Assembly (NCBI RefSeq): GCF_031585635.1
Contig: NZ_CP134197.1
Coordinates: 868,001 to 932,000, forward strand
Direction: 5' to 3'
DNA: 64,000 nt
Source: Paraburkholderia sp. FT54
GTDB lineage: Bacteria > Pseudomonadota > Gammaproteobacteria > Burkholderiales > Burkholderiaceae
The translations under genes and the position numbers were made by a program. The first letter of the stretch is position 1. Every line of letters starts with the position of its first letter. The notes under the pieces are model-generated. The model had not been told where the DNA came from, ran no database searches, and worked only from the letters and a program-made list of their open reading frames with translations. Below are positions 35,686 to 44,042 of the stretch, one piece after another.

Positions 35686-36061
35686 CGCGTCGGCAACCCG
35701 TCAGAAGAAATCATTGCGAAGGACGCCTTTCATCCCCTCCAGCACATGCGCGAGTTATACGGGGGTATGAGATTGCTATCCGCATGCACGGGCGTTCGAA
35801 CCGTTCGTAGAATGGTTTCGTGTCCCTCGGACCTGTACATTGTTCTCAAGGCCAATGTGCAAGCGCGATGCGCCTGACAGGGTCGGCCTCATTCATCACC
35901 AGTTCGTCGATCTGTACGCGAACCTGAATCCAGCTTCTTCACGATCGATGCTCACCGTTCGTTTCGCGGCTTAAGCCGTGGACCTGCTGCACAATCGTGG
36001 CTCATGGTGTCAGCCGGTGGTGGCCGCCGCAATCGCGGCATCTCTGAAGGAGCTGCAACCG
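35686..36061. other. 376-bp gap with palindrome copy 3
   Basis: No gene is supported here. The only structure noticed is the ATAC-N4-GTAT palindrome at 35757-35768 and a TAGAAT hexamer at 35808-35813, which may be the promoter region of the two small genes that follow. Confidence 0.5.
35754..35771. promoter_or_regulatory. ATAC-N4-GTAT palindrome, copy 3
   Basis: GTTATACGGGGGTATGAG contains ATAC-GGGG-GTAT. It lies downstream of the receiver-only gene and about 290 bases upstream of the small membrane-peptide ORF at 36062. With copies 1 and 2 it defines TTATAC-N4-GTAT followed by A or G. Confidence 0.5.
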
Positions 36062-36160
36062 ATGCTGACCATCGTGCTTATCTACATGTCCGCTTTCCTT
36101 GTCGTCGTGGCGACCGTGCTTGTCGCAATGATCAAGACCGTAGCGCGCCCGAATCGTTGA
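36062..36160 (+). CDS. Small single-helix membrane peptide, 32 residues
   Basis: An ATG at 36062 has AAGGAG nine bases upstream. The product is almost entirely one hydrophobic helix, LTIVLIYMSAFLVVVATVLV, followed by a positively charged tail (KTVARPNR), which predicts an inner-membrane peptide with a cytosolic C-terminus. No family is recognised. It precedes the 71-residue ORF by 86 bases and follows the two-component locus and palindrome copy 3. Support comes from the ribosome binding site and the coherent membrane pattern. Confidence 0.5.
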   Translation: MLTIVLIYMSAFLVVVATVLVAMIKTVARPNR

Positions 36161-36246
36161 AACGCGGACATGTCGTATCTATCCGCTGCCGTTATTCGCA
36201 TCCACGTGATTTGACCACTCGCATTTTCGATGTTGTGGAGGTTGTC

Positions 36247-36462
36247 ATGTTTATCCAGTCGAATCAGATAGCAGTGCCGTTTCCGTTCCAGCTCGACTTG
36301 GGCACATGGGCAAAAGCCGTGTACGAGAAAGCCCTCGGAGAGGGCTTCATTCACGTGCCCTGGGAACCTGACGAGGCGATCGTCCACCGCTTGCAAGCTT
36401 ACTTCGACACTGGCCTGTCGCCTGCCGAAGCTGTGAGCGCGTGCTTCTGTCTGAACCACTAG
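36247..36462 (+). CDS. Hypothetical small soluble protein, 71 residues
   Basis: GGAGG lies five bases before the ATG at 36247, a near-ideal site. The product begins MFIQSNQIAVPFPFQLDLGTW and continues through KAVYEKALGEGFIHVPWEP to a helical C-terminus with GLSPAEAVSACFCLNH. It is compact, aromatic and without membrane segments. No family is recognised. It follows the small membrane peptide and is convergent with the gamma-glutamyltransferase gene, from which it is separated by a strong hairpin. The two small genes may form a unit with the two-component system. Confidence 0.62.
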   Translation: MFIQSNQIAVPFPFQLDLGTWAKAVYEKALGEGFIHVPWEPDEAIVHRLQAYFDTGLSPAEAVSACFCLNH

Positions 36463-36546
36463 CAATCACGCCGGGCGCTGAGCCCCAAACCGCCCGTCTG
36501 TCCCGCCCAATCAACTCGCACACGGGTGCGCGGCATCATTGAGCCC

Positions 36547-36583
36547 GAGCCTCGCAAGCGGCGGGGCGCCGCCTGCGAGGCTC
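36547..36583 (-). terminator. Long hairpin after the gamma-glutamyltransferase operon
   Basis: Arms of 17 bases (36547-36563 and 36567-36583), with a single A/C mismatch, surround a 3-base loop; the outer part reads GAGCCTCGCA and TGCGAGGCTC. It lies 30 bases past the stop of the minus-strand gene and before the end of the convergent small gene. No T tract follows, so rho-dependent or mRNA-stabilising roles are possible. Confidence 0.65.
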
Positions 36584-36612
36584 ACGCATCTTGTACGGTA
36601 CGGCTGCCCGGA

Positions 36613-38250
36613 TCAGAACCCGGCGGCCAGTCCGTCGCGCCGGGTGTCGCTTGCCGCCACATAGCCGCGCTCCGGATCGTTGCGATCGAGCTTCCAGATG
36701 TACTGGCCCGAGCCGAAGTCCATGTACGGATCGTCGACCGATTTGATCGTGTGGCCGAGATCCTCGAGCGCGCGCACCGTGTCCCCATCGAGTGTCGACT
36801 CGACGTCGACCGTGAAGTCGCGATTGACCTTCCAGCGCGGCGCGTCGCACGCGGCCTGCGGCTGCTGGCCGTAGTCGAGCATGCGCACGACAGACTGCAG
36901 ATGACCTTGCGGCTGCATGTCGCCACCCATCACGCCGAAACTCATCACCGCTTCTTGCTGGCCGTTCACCTGCTGCGTAAGGAACGCCGGGATGATCGTG
37001 TGGAACGGCCGCTTGCCGCCCTCGACCACGTTCGCCGACTTCGGATCCATCGAGAACCCGTAGCCGCGGTTCTGCAACGAAATGCCGGCGTCCGGCACGA
37101 CGATGCCCGAGCCGAAGCCCATGTAGTTCGACTGAATGAAGCTCACCATCATGCCGCGCTCGTCAGCCACCGACATGTAGATCGTGCCACCCGCCTTCGG
37201 CATGCCGAAATCGAACTGCGTGGCACGCTTCGGATCGATCAACTTCGCGCGCGACTTCAGGTACGCGTCGTCGAGCATCTGTTCGGGCGTGACTTCCATG
37301 GAACGCGGATCGGCGACGTACTGGTAGACGTCGGCGAACGCGAGCTTCATCGCTTCGATCTGCAGGTGCTGCGATTCGATGCCGTCAACCGGCAGCGCGC
37401 CCACGTCGAACTGCTCGAGAATGCCGAGCGCGATCAGCGCGGCAATGCCCTGGCCGTTCGGCGGAATCTCGTGCACCGTGTGGCCGCGATAGTCCTTGCC
37501 GATCGGCTCGACCCAGTCGACGCGGTAGTTGCGCAGGTCGTCCATCGTGAGCGCGCCGCCGCCCTGGCGCGAGAACGCGGCGATCTGCTCGGCGATTTCG
37601 CCTTCGTAGTACGCGCGCGGGCCCTGCTCGGCCAGCTTGCGCAGCGTCTTAGCGTGGGCGGGAAAGCGCACCAGTTCGCTCACTTCCGGCGCGCGGCCGC
37701 GCGGCATGAACGTGTCGGCGAAGCCTGGCTGGTTCCTCAGCTCGGGCACCGCCGCCGCCCACTTGTATGCAACGACGCTCGCCACCGCGTGCCCGCGCTC
37801 GGCGATTTCGATGGCCGGCTCCATCAGGTCCGCGAACGGCAGCGTGCCGAATTTCTGATGCAGCGCTTCCCAGCCGGCGATCACGCCGGGCACCGTCACC
37901 GCATCCCAGCCGCGCTTGGGGCGCTTCGCGAGACCGTTTTCCTCGCCGTACTTACGCTTGAAGTAATCGACATTCCACGCGGCGGGCGACACGCCCGACG
38001 CGTTCAGCCCATGCAGCTTCGCGCCGTCCCAGACGAGCGCGAACGCGTCGCTGCCGAGGCCGCACGAGACCGGTTCGACGACCGTGATTGCCGCGGCCGC
38101 GGCAATCGCCGCATCGATGGCATTGCCGCCTTTCCACAACATCCGCAAGCCGGCTTGTGCGGCAAGCGGGTGAGACGTCGAAACGATATTGCGCGCGAAC
38201 ACGGGCAAACGGGGTGTTGGATACGGGTTTTGCCAATTGAAACGTGTCAT
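36613..38250 (-). CDS. Gamma-glutamyltransferase family protein, cytosolic form
   Basis: 545 residues from the ATG at 38250 (TRFNWQNPYPTPR); the frame above it is not family-like. The N-terminal nucleophile is Thr356 in GGTIYMSVAD, the site where family members self-cleave into two chains; PNGQGIAALIAL and GNAIDAAIAAAAAITVVEP are further landmarks, as is the C-terminal GVMGGDMQPQGHLQ. GGT enzymes cut gamma-glutamyl bonds such as in glutathione, and related ones act on other gamma-glutamyl amides. Unlike classical periplasmic GGT no signal peptide is seen. It is the last gene of a peptide-type ABC transporter operon, so its substrate is probably imported intact and then cleaved in the cytosol. 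Confidence 0.92.
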   Translation of the reverse strand: MTRFNWQNPYPTPRLPVFARNIVSTSHPLAAQAGLRMLWKGGNAIDAAIAAAAAITVVEPVSCGLGSDAFALVWDGAKLHGLNASGVSPAAWNVDYFKRKYGEENGLAKRPKRGWDAVTVPGVIAGWEALHQKFGTLPFADLMEPAIEIAERGHAVASVVAYKWAAAVPELRNQPGFADTFMPRGRAPEVSELVRFPAHAKTLRKLAEQGPRAYYEGEIAEQIAAFSRQGGGALTMDDLRNYRVDWVEPIGKDYRGHTVHEIPPNGQGIAALIALGILEQFDVGALPVDGIESQHLQIEAMKLAFADVYQYVADPRSMEVTPEQMLDDAYLKSRAKLIDPKRATQFDFGMPKAGGTIYMSVADERGMMVSFIQSNYMGFGSGIVVPDAGISLQNRGYGFSMDPKSANVVEGGKRPFHTIIPAFLTQQVNGQQEAVMSFGVMGGDMQPQGHLQSVVRMLDYGQQPQAACDAPRWKVNRDFTVDVESTLDGDTVRALEDLGHTIKSVDDPYMDFGSGQYIWKLDRNDPERGYVAASDTRRDGLAAGF

Positions 38251-38311
38251 TGAAAACTCAAACGAAAGTGATGGGGGGCTGTCGGTGTATGGAAACGGTG
38301 ATGGATTACGA

Positions 38312-39208
38312 TTACGACTCGCGCGGATCGAGCGCATCGCGCAGACCGTCGCCGAGCAGGTTAAAACCGAGTACAGCCAGAAAGATCGCGATGCCGGGGA
38401 AAATCGACATCCACGGCGCCTGACTGACAAAATCCTTCGCGGTGTTGAGCATCGAACCCCACGACGGCGCCGGCGGCAATTGGCCGAGCCCGAGGAACGA
38501 CAGGCTCGCTTCGGCGATGATCGCAGTCGCGATCGTCAGGCTTGCTTGCACGATGATCGGCGGCAGCACGTTCGGCAGGATGTACCGCACGATGATCCGT
38601 GCGTGGCCGAGGCCGATTGCCCGCGCGCCTTCGACGTATTCCTCGGCCTTTACGGTGATCGCCTGGCCGCGCGTGAGCCGGACGAAGCGCGGCATCGCGG
38701 AGATGCCGATCGCGGTCATCGCGTTGGTCAGGCTCGGGCCGAGAAACGCGGCGAGCGCGATGGCGAGGATCAGGAACGGAATGGACAGCAACGCATCGGC
38801 GATTCGCGAGATCACTCCGTCGACGAGCTTGCCGAAATAGCCGGCCAGCAAGCCGAGCGGCACGCCGATCACGACCGCGATGCAGACCGACACGACGCCC
38901 GCCAGCAGTGACGCGCGCGCGCCCCACAGCAGACGGCTCAGCACGTCGCGGCCGAGTTCGTCGGTGCCGAACCAGTGCACGGCCGAAGGCGCCTGCCGCA
39001 CAGTCATGAAGCTGGCCTGCACCGGGTCGTAATGTGACAGCCAGGGCGCGAACACCGCCATCAAGACGATGAGCAGCACGAGCGCCGCGCCGAACACGGC
39101 GGCGCGATTGCGCATGAACTTCGTGATTCCGCGGCGCTTGCGGCGCGGCAGTACGGTCGTCTGCGACGCAGCGGCCGACGCGCGAACGGGGGTGGCGGGG
39201 GTAGCCAT
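38312..39208 (-). CDS. ABC transporter permease, DppC/GsiD type
   Basis: 298 residues from the ATG at 39208, which shares a base with the TGA of the preceding permease gene (TGATG). The N-terminus is basic (RRKRRGITKF) before the first membrane helix; the inner-membrane BPD_transp_1 domain has the EAA-loop pattern RLTRGQAITVKAEEYVEGARAIG, which contacts the ATPases. Six helices are expected. It pairs with the DppB-type permease upstream. The 54-base gap to the gamma-glutamyltransferase start suggests one transcript. Confidence 0.93.
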   Translation of the reverse strand: MATPATPVRASAAASQTTVLPRRKRRGITKFMRNRAAVFGAALVLLIVLMAVFAPWLSHYDPVQASFMTVRQAPSAVHWFGTDELGRDVLSRLLWGARASLLAGVVSVCIAVVIGVPLGLLAGYFGKLVDGVISRIADALLSIPFLILAIALAAFLGPSLTNAMTAIGISAMPRFVRLTRGQAITVKAEEYVEGARAIGLGHARIIVRYILPNVLPPIIVQASLTIATAIIAEASLSFLGLGQLPPAPSWGSMLNTAKDFVSQAPWMSIFPGIAIFLAVLGFNLLGDGLRDALDPRES

Positions 39209-40152
39209 CAGCTGCGTCTCAGTCGGGGATTGAGGAGGACGTACAACACGTCGGCGCACAGGTTCACCACGATGAAGCACAGCGCGGTGACGAGCACGAC
39301 ACCCTGCACGACCGCGTAGTCGCGATTGAACACGGCATCGACGACGAGCTTGCCGAAGCCGGGGATCGTGAAAACCTGCTCGGTCAGCACCGCACCCGCG
39401 AGCAGTTCGCCGAACAGCAGCGCGAGCACGGTGACAATCGGAACCAGCGCGTTGCGAAAGGCGTGCTTGACGACGACGGTGCCGCGCAGCAGCCCTTTGG
39501 CACGCGCGGTCCGGATATAGTCGGTGCGCAGCACGCTCAGCATCGCGCTGCGCGTGTGGCGCATCAATTGCGCGCCGAGCGAGGCGCCGAGCACGAACGC
39601 GGGCATCAGCATGGTCTTGATGCTGAGCCAGAAGTCCTCAGACGGCGACACGTAGCCGGACGACGGCAGCAGATGCCAGCGCACCGAGACGATGAAGATC
39701 ATCATGATCCCGAGCCAGAAGTTCGGGATCGACATGCCGGACAGCGCGAAGACGTTCGCGCCGTAGTCGAGCGCGCCGCCGCGGCTTGCGGCGGAGATGA
39801 CGCCGGCCGGAATGCCGATGCCGATCGCGAAGATCATCGCCATCGCCGCGAGCTGCAGTGTGACCGGCAGCTTCTGCGCGATCAGCGACGTCACCGGCAC
39901 GTCGGTGCGCAGCGACGCGCCGAGATCGCCATGCACGACGTCACGGACCCACAGCGCGTACTGCGTCGGCACCGGCTCGTCGAGGTGGTACTTGACGCGC
40001 AACGACGCGATCAGCTGCGGATCCTGATCTTCGCCGGCCATCGCCATCACCGGATCGCCGGGCAGCAGCTTCTGCAGGCCAAAGATCAGCATCGACACGA
40101 GAATCAGCGTCGGAATGGCGACCAGCACGCGATTTGCGATGATCTGCAGCAT
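39208..40152 (-). CDS. ABC transporter permease, DppB/GsiC type
   Basis: 314 residues. The first helix begins at the N-terminus (IIANRVLVAIPTLILVSMLIFGL), and PGDPVMAMAGEDQDP follows as in DppB, OppB and GsiC. The cytosolic EAA loop is near YIRTARAKGLLRGTVVVKHAFRN. It forms the inner-membrane channel with the DppC-type protein. Its start lies six bases after the stop of the solute-binding protein gene. Confidence 0.94.
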   Translation of the reverse strand: MLQIIANRVLVAIPTLILVSMLIFGLQKLLPGDPVMAMAGEDQDPQLIASLRVKYHLDEPVPTQYALWVRDVVHGDLGASLRTDVPVTSLIAQKLPVTLQLAAMAMIFAIGIGIPAGVISAASRGGALDYGANVFALSGMSIPNFWLGIMMIFIVSVRWHLLPSSGYVSPSEDFWLSIKTMLMPAFVLGASLGAQLMRHTRSAMLSVLRTDYIRTARAKGLLRGTVVVKHAFRNALVPIVTVLALLFGELLAGAVLTEQVFTIPGFGKLVVDAVFNRDYAVVQGVVLVTALCFIVVNLCADVLYVLLNPRLRRS

Positions 40153-40158
40153 GATCGG

Positions 40159-41661
40159 TCAGCCCTTGATGCTGACGCCGCGCAGGCGGATCAGGCCGTC
40201 GGGATACGGCGTGAAGCCTTGCACCTTCTTCGACAGCTCGAACGGCCACGGCTGGCTATACACGTAGACGATCGGATCGTCGTCGGCGAGCAGCTTCGAC
40301 GCCGCGTCGTACTGCGCTTTGCGATCCGCGGCGGTCAGCTTCACGCGCGCGGCGTCGAGCAAGCGATCGACTTCGGCGTTGCAGTAGTGCGCATAGTTGA
40401 GGTTGCCGGCGCACGTGTTGAACTGATGGAGATTGCCGTCCGGATCGACACGGCCCGACCAGCCGAGGTACATCGCCTCGAAGTCACCGCTGTGCGCGGC
40501 ATTGAGCTCGGTCGCATAGTCGGTCGGCCGCAGCTTCAGGTTGAAGCCGGCTTCGCCGACCATCGCCTGCATCATCTGCACGATCTGGCTCGACACCGTG
40601 TTGTTCGGGTAAGTGAACTCGATGTCGACGTGCTCGTGGCCCGCCGCCTTCAGCAGCGCCTTCGCCTTCGCGACGTCGCGATGCGTCATCGGCAGCGACG
40701 CGTTGTAGTACGGGCTCGACTTCGGCACCGCCTGATTCGCCGGCGCGAAGATGCCCGCGCCGATCACCTGGTTGATCGCGTCACGGTCGATCGCAAGTTC
40801 GAACGCCTGCCGCACGCGCTTGTCTTTCAGCAGCGCGTTGCTGCGCTTGCCGTTGCCGATGTTGAACGTCACGTAGTAGTAGCCGAAGCCGCTGACCGGC
40901 GCGAACTTGTAGCTCGCGTCGCTCTTGACCGAGGCGACATCGGACGGCGCGAGGCGCTCAAGCATGTCGAGCGAACCCGAGCGCAGGTTTGCGAGGCGCA
41001 CGGTGCTATCCGGGATCGGCAGGAAGATCACGCGCTGGACCGGGTATTTGTCGGCGTCCCAGTAGCCCGGGAATTTTTCGAGCACGACGCGATCGTTCTG
41101 CACGCGCTGGACGAACTTGTACGGGCCCGAACATACCGGATGCGCGGCGACGCCAGCCGGATCGGCCAGCGTCTTCGGCGCGAGCATCATGCCGGCGCGG
41201 TCGGTCAGCGTCGCGAGCAGCGCGGCGTCCGGCTGCTTCAACGCAATGGCGACCGTGTAGTCGTCGATTACGTCGACGTGATCGACCGACGCAAGTTCGC
41301 TCTTGCGGTTACTCGTCTGCAGCGTGCGATCGCGGTCCAGGTTCGCCTTGACGGCGGCCGCATTGAACGGCTCGTCGTCCTGGAACTTCACCCCTTGACG
41401 CAGCTTGAACGTCAGCGTCTTGCCGTCGGCGCTCGTCGTCCACGACGTCGCCAGCATCGGCACGATCTTCAGATCGGGCGTGATATCGACCAGCGCGTTG
41501 CACAGCGACGCAAACACGATCCGGTCGACGAGCTGCACGCTGCGTGCGGGGTCGAGCGAACCGATGTCGTCCTGCAAGCCGATCCGTATCGTCTGGCTGG
41601 TCTGGGCCATCGCGGCGGTAGCGCTGAGTGCGAGCGCCGCGGCAATCAACATTCTTCGCAT
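40159..41661 (-). CDS. ABC transporter periplasmic solute-binding protein, family 5
   Basis: 500 residues. The start at 41661 (MRRMLIAAALALSATAAMA) gives a standard signal peptide cleaved after AMA-Q, so a periplasmic protein is expected; the eight-residue longer frame is less likely. SBP_bac_5 features are GLQDDIGSLDPA, TWTTSADGKTLTFKLRQGVKF-like strands (seen as SWTTSADGKTLTFKLR) and YNNP-region equivalents. The family binds peptides, and GsiB binds glutathione. With the gamma-glutamyltransferase in the same operon a gamma-glutamyl peptide is the most likely ligand, but this is inferred. Confidence 0.93.
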   Translation of the reverse strand: MRRMLIAAALALSATAAMAQTSQTIRIGLQDDIGSLDPARSVQLVDRIVFASLCNALVDITPDLKIVPMLATSWTTSADGKTLTFKLRQGVKFQDDEPFNAAAVKANLDRDRTLQTSNRKSELASVDHVDVIDDYTVAIALKQPDAALLATLTDRAGMMLAPKTLADPAGVAAHPVCSGPYKFVQRVQNDRVVLEKFPGYWDADKYPVQRVIFLPIPDSTVRLANLRSGSLDMLERLAPSDVASVKSDASYKFAPVSGFGYYYVTFNIGNGKRSNALLKDKRVRQAFELAIDRDAINQVIGAGIFAPANQAVPKSSPYYNASLPMTHRDVAKAKALLKAAGHEHVDIEFTYPNNTVSSQIVQMMQAMVGEAGFNLKLRPTDYATELNAAHSGDFEAMYLGWSGRVDPDGNLHQFNTCAGNLNYAHYCNAEVDRLLDAARVKLTAADRKAQYDAASKLLADDDPIVYVYSQPWPFELSKKVQGFTPYPDGLIRLRGVSIKG

Positions 41662-41764
41662 GAAGACTTTCCCCTTGTTGTCCAATTCATAAAACAGTTT
41701 GGTGAACGGGCATTGGCGCGACGGCAGCTCGATTCTTCACCCGATTTTCATCCCGACCACCGGC

Positions 41765-42895
41765 TCAGTCGCCGCCGGCGGCCAGCGTCGTCTGGCGGTC
41801 GCGGTAGATCGCGAGCCGCTCGATCAATTTCGGGCTGACGCTCGTGGCCAGCGGTGCGCCGCCGCCGGCGTTCTGGATCTCGCGCCAGAAGTGGCAGGCG
41901 ACCTGCCGTCCGTCCTCGAGTCGTTCGCTGATCGGCCGCGCTTGCGCGCAGTACGGCTTCGCATGCGGACAGCGCGTATGGAAACGGCAACCGGAAGGCG
42001 GCGCGGTCGGACTCGGCAGATCGCCGGACAATGCAGGTTTCGCACGCCGCTCGTGCGGGCTGCTCGCCGGAATCGCGCGCAGCAGCGCTTGCGTGTATGG
42101 ATGCAGCGGCGCGTCGAACAGTGCATCGACATCGGCCAGCTCGACAATCTCGCCGAGATACATGACGGCGACGCGGTCGCTCATATGGCGGATTACCGCG
42201 AGGTCGTGCGCGACCATGATCAGCGTGAGGCCGAGATCCTGCTTCAGTGTCTCGAGAAGATTGATCACCTGTGCCTGCACCGAAACGTCGAGCGCCGACA
42301 CCGGCTCGTCGCCGACGATCAGCTTCGGCTCGCCGGCCAATGCGCGCGCGATGCCGATCCGTTGCCGCTGGCCGCCGGAGAATTCGTGCGGGTAACGATC
42401 CGCGTAGGCCGGTTGCAGGCCAACCGTGCGCAGCAGTTGCGCGACGCGCTCGCGGTGCTCGGCGCCGTTGCGAGCGAGCCCGTGCAGCGCGATCGGCTCG
42501 CCGACGATCTGGCCGATCGTCATGCCCGGATTCAGCGACGCGAACGGATCCTGAAAGATGATCTGCATTTCGCGGCGCAGCCGCCGCAGCGGCGCGCCTT
42601 GCTGATGCGTGATGTCCTTGCCTTGATAGAACACGCGGCCGTCGGTGGAGTCGATCAGACGGACCAGCAGGCGGCCCAGCGTGGACTTGCCGCAGCCAGA
42701 TTCGCCGACGATCGCGAACGTCTCGCCGGGATCGACCGCGAACGACACGTCGTTGACTGCGTAGACGGTTGGCGTGCGCGTGAAGAGATGCCGCGTACCG
42801 CCAAAATGCTTCGTCAGCGCGCGCGCCTCGATGATCGGCGTCGGCGAATTCGAAGCCGGGTGTGCGTGCGGCGTCGGCGTAGAGGGCGTCGTCAT
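41765..42895 (-). CDS. ABC transporter ATP-binding protein, DppF/OppF type
   Basis: 376 residues from the ATG at 42895, which overlaps the stop of the preceding ATPase gene by ATGA. Walker A is [13 protein letters not shown], the signature motif is [15 protein letters not shown], Walker B is [13 protein letters not shown], and the C-terminal oligopeptide-transporter extension contains the Cys-bearing [15 protein letters not shown], which may hold an iron-sulfur cluster as in related ATPases. It energises uptake together with the DppD-type protein. The 103-base gap to the binding-protein gene is the largest inside this operon. Confidence 0.94.
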   Translation of the reverse strand: MTTPSTPTPHAHPASNSPTPIIEARALTKHFGGTRHLFTRTPTVYAVNDVSFAVDPGETFAIVGESGCGKSTLGRLLVRLIDSTDGRVFYQGKDITHQQGAPLRRLRREMQIIFQDPFASLNPGMTIGQIVGEPIALHGLARNGAEHRERVAQLLRTVGLQPAYADRYPHEFSGGQRQRIGIARALAGEPKLIVGDEPVSALDVSVQAQVINLLETLKQDLGLTLIMVAHDLAVIRHMSDRVAVMYLGEIVELADVDALFDAPLHPYTQALLRAIPASSPHERRAKPALSGDLPSPTAPPSGCRFHTRCPHAKPYCAQARPISERLEDGRQVACHFWREIQNAGGGAPLATSVSPKLIERLAIYRDRQTTLAAGGD

Positions 42896-43914
42896 GCCAT
42901 TTCCTTGCGCAACGACGGCGCGGCAGCCTGTTCGACCGGAGCAAGCCAGCACGCCACGCGATGCACGCCGGCGATCACCTTGTCGGGCGGCGCGGCGTCA
43001 ATGCAGCGTTGCTCGGCGAACGGGCAGCGCGGCGCAAAGCGGCAACCGTTCGGCATCAACTCGGGCGACGGCACCGAACCGCGGATCGTCGCGAGCGCGC
43101 CTTCGCGCTTGCCGACCGACGGAATCGCGCCCATCAGGCCGATCGTGTAGGGATGTTGCGGGTCGTCGAACAGATCGGCGACCGTACCGTATTCGACGAT
43201 GCGGCCCGCGTACATCACCGCGACGTGGTCGGCGACTTCCGCGACGACGCCGAGGTCGTGCGTGATCAACACCATCGCGGTGCCGGTCTCGGCCTGCAGA
43301 TTTTTCACGAGCGCCAGCACCTGCGCCTGGATCGTCACGTCGAGCGCGGTCGTCGGCTCGTCGGCGATCAACAGGCGCGGGCGGTTCGCGAGCGCCATCG
43401 CGATCATCACGCGTTGGCGCATGCCGCCGGAAAGTTGATGCGGGTACGCGTCAAGCCGGGTTTCCGGCGCCGGGATCCGCACGAGCCGCAGCATCTCGAG
43501 CGCCTGCTCGCGCGCCTGCCCACGGTCGACATCGCGATGCCGCCGGATGCTTTCACCGATCTGCTCGCCGACCGTGAACGCAGGGTTCAGCGACGTCATC
43601 GGCTCCTGAAAGATCATCGACAGCCGGTTGCCACGAATATCAGCCAGTTCGCGCTCTGACAACGAGAACAGGTCCTTGCCTTCGAAATACGCGGTGCCGG
43701 CGACGCGTTGCGCAGGCGGGCTCGCGAGCAGCCCCATCAACGCAAGCGACGTCACGCTCTTGCCGCAGCCCGATTCACCGACGATGCAAAGTGTCTCGCC
43801 AGTGCCGACTGAGAACGACACGTCGTGGACGAGGTTCGGCACCTCCGCAGCACGCGAGAACTTCAACGAAAAGCCGCGCACCTCCAGAACCGGTCGGCGG
43901 GCGGCATCGGTCAT
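42892..43914 (-). CDS. ABC transporter ATP-binding protein, DppD/OppD type
   Basis: 340 residues from the ATG at 43914, which has GGAG nine bases upstream; an ATG five codons earlier (43929) is possible. Walker A is [14 protein letters not shown], the signature [15 protein letters not shown], Walker [13 protein letters not shown], and the C-terminal extension has [15 protein letters not shown]. It is the first gene of the operon that runs through the second ATPase, the binding protein, two permeases and the gamma-glutamyltransferase. The regulator is divergent at 44043. Confidence 0.94.
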   Translation of the reverse strand: MTDAARRPVLEVRGFSLKFSRAAEVPNLVHDVSFSVGTGETLCIVGESGCGKSVTSLALMGLLASPPAQRVAGTAYFEGKDLFSLSERELADIRGNRLSMIFQEPMTSLNPAFTVGEQIGESIRRHRDVDRGQAREQALEMLRLVRIPAPETRLDAYPHQLSGGMRQRVMIAMALANRPRLLIADEPTTALDVTIQAQVLALVKNLQAETGTAMVLITHDLGVVAEVADHVAVMYAGRIVEYGTVADLFDDPQHPYTIGLMGAIPSVGKREGALATIRGSVPSPELMPNGCRFAPRCPFAEQRCIDAAPPDKVIAGVHRVACWLAPVEQAAAPSLRKEMA

Positions 43915-43993
43915 GCTGGAAAACTCCATATCGAGCTGCTAGTCCTGTTCAAGGCTGTCTCTGCGGCGATTATGTGGTGCGCTTTCCAACAGA

Positions 43994-44007
43994 AAATATT
44001 AATATTT
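43994..44007. promoter_or_regulatory. A/T palindrome between the ABC operon and its LysR gene
   Basis: AAATATTAATATTT is a perfect 14-bp palindrome in an otherwise G+C-rich region, between divergent starts at 43914 and 44043. It contains the T-N11-A framework expected of LysR-type sites. Confidence 0.5.
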
Positions 44008-44042
44008 CTTACCGGTACTTAATTTTTTCTTGGGAATGAGCG

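Noticed and set aside
36526..38253. A 575-codon plus-strand frame
   Set aside because: Antisense to the gamma-glutamyltransferase gene, which has a clear nucleophile motif.
39463..41838. A 791-codon plus-strand frame
   Set aside because: It is antisense to the DppB-type permease and solute-binding protein genes and has the Arg/His/Asp-rich composition of a shadow frame.
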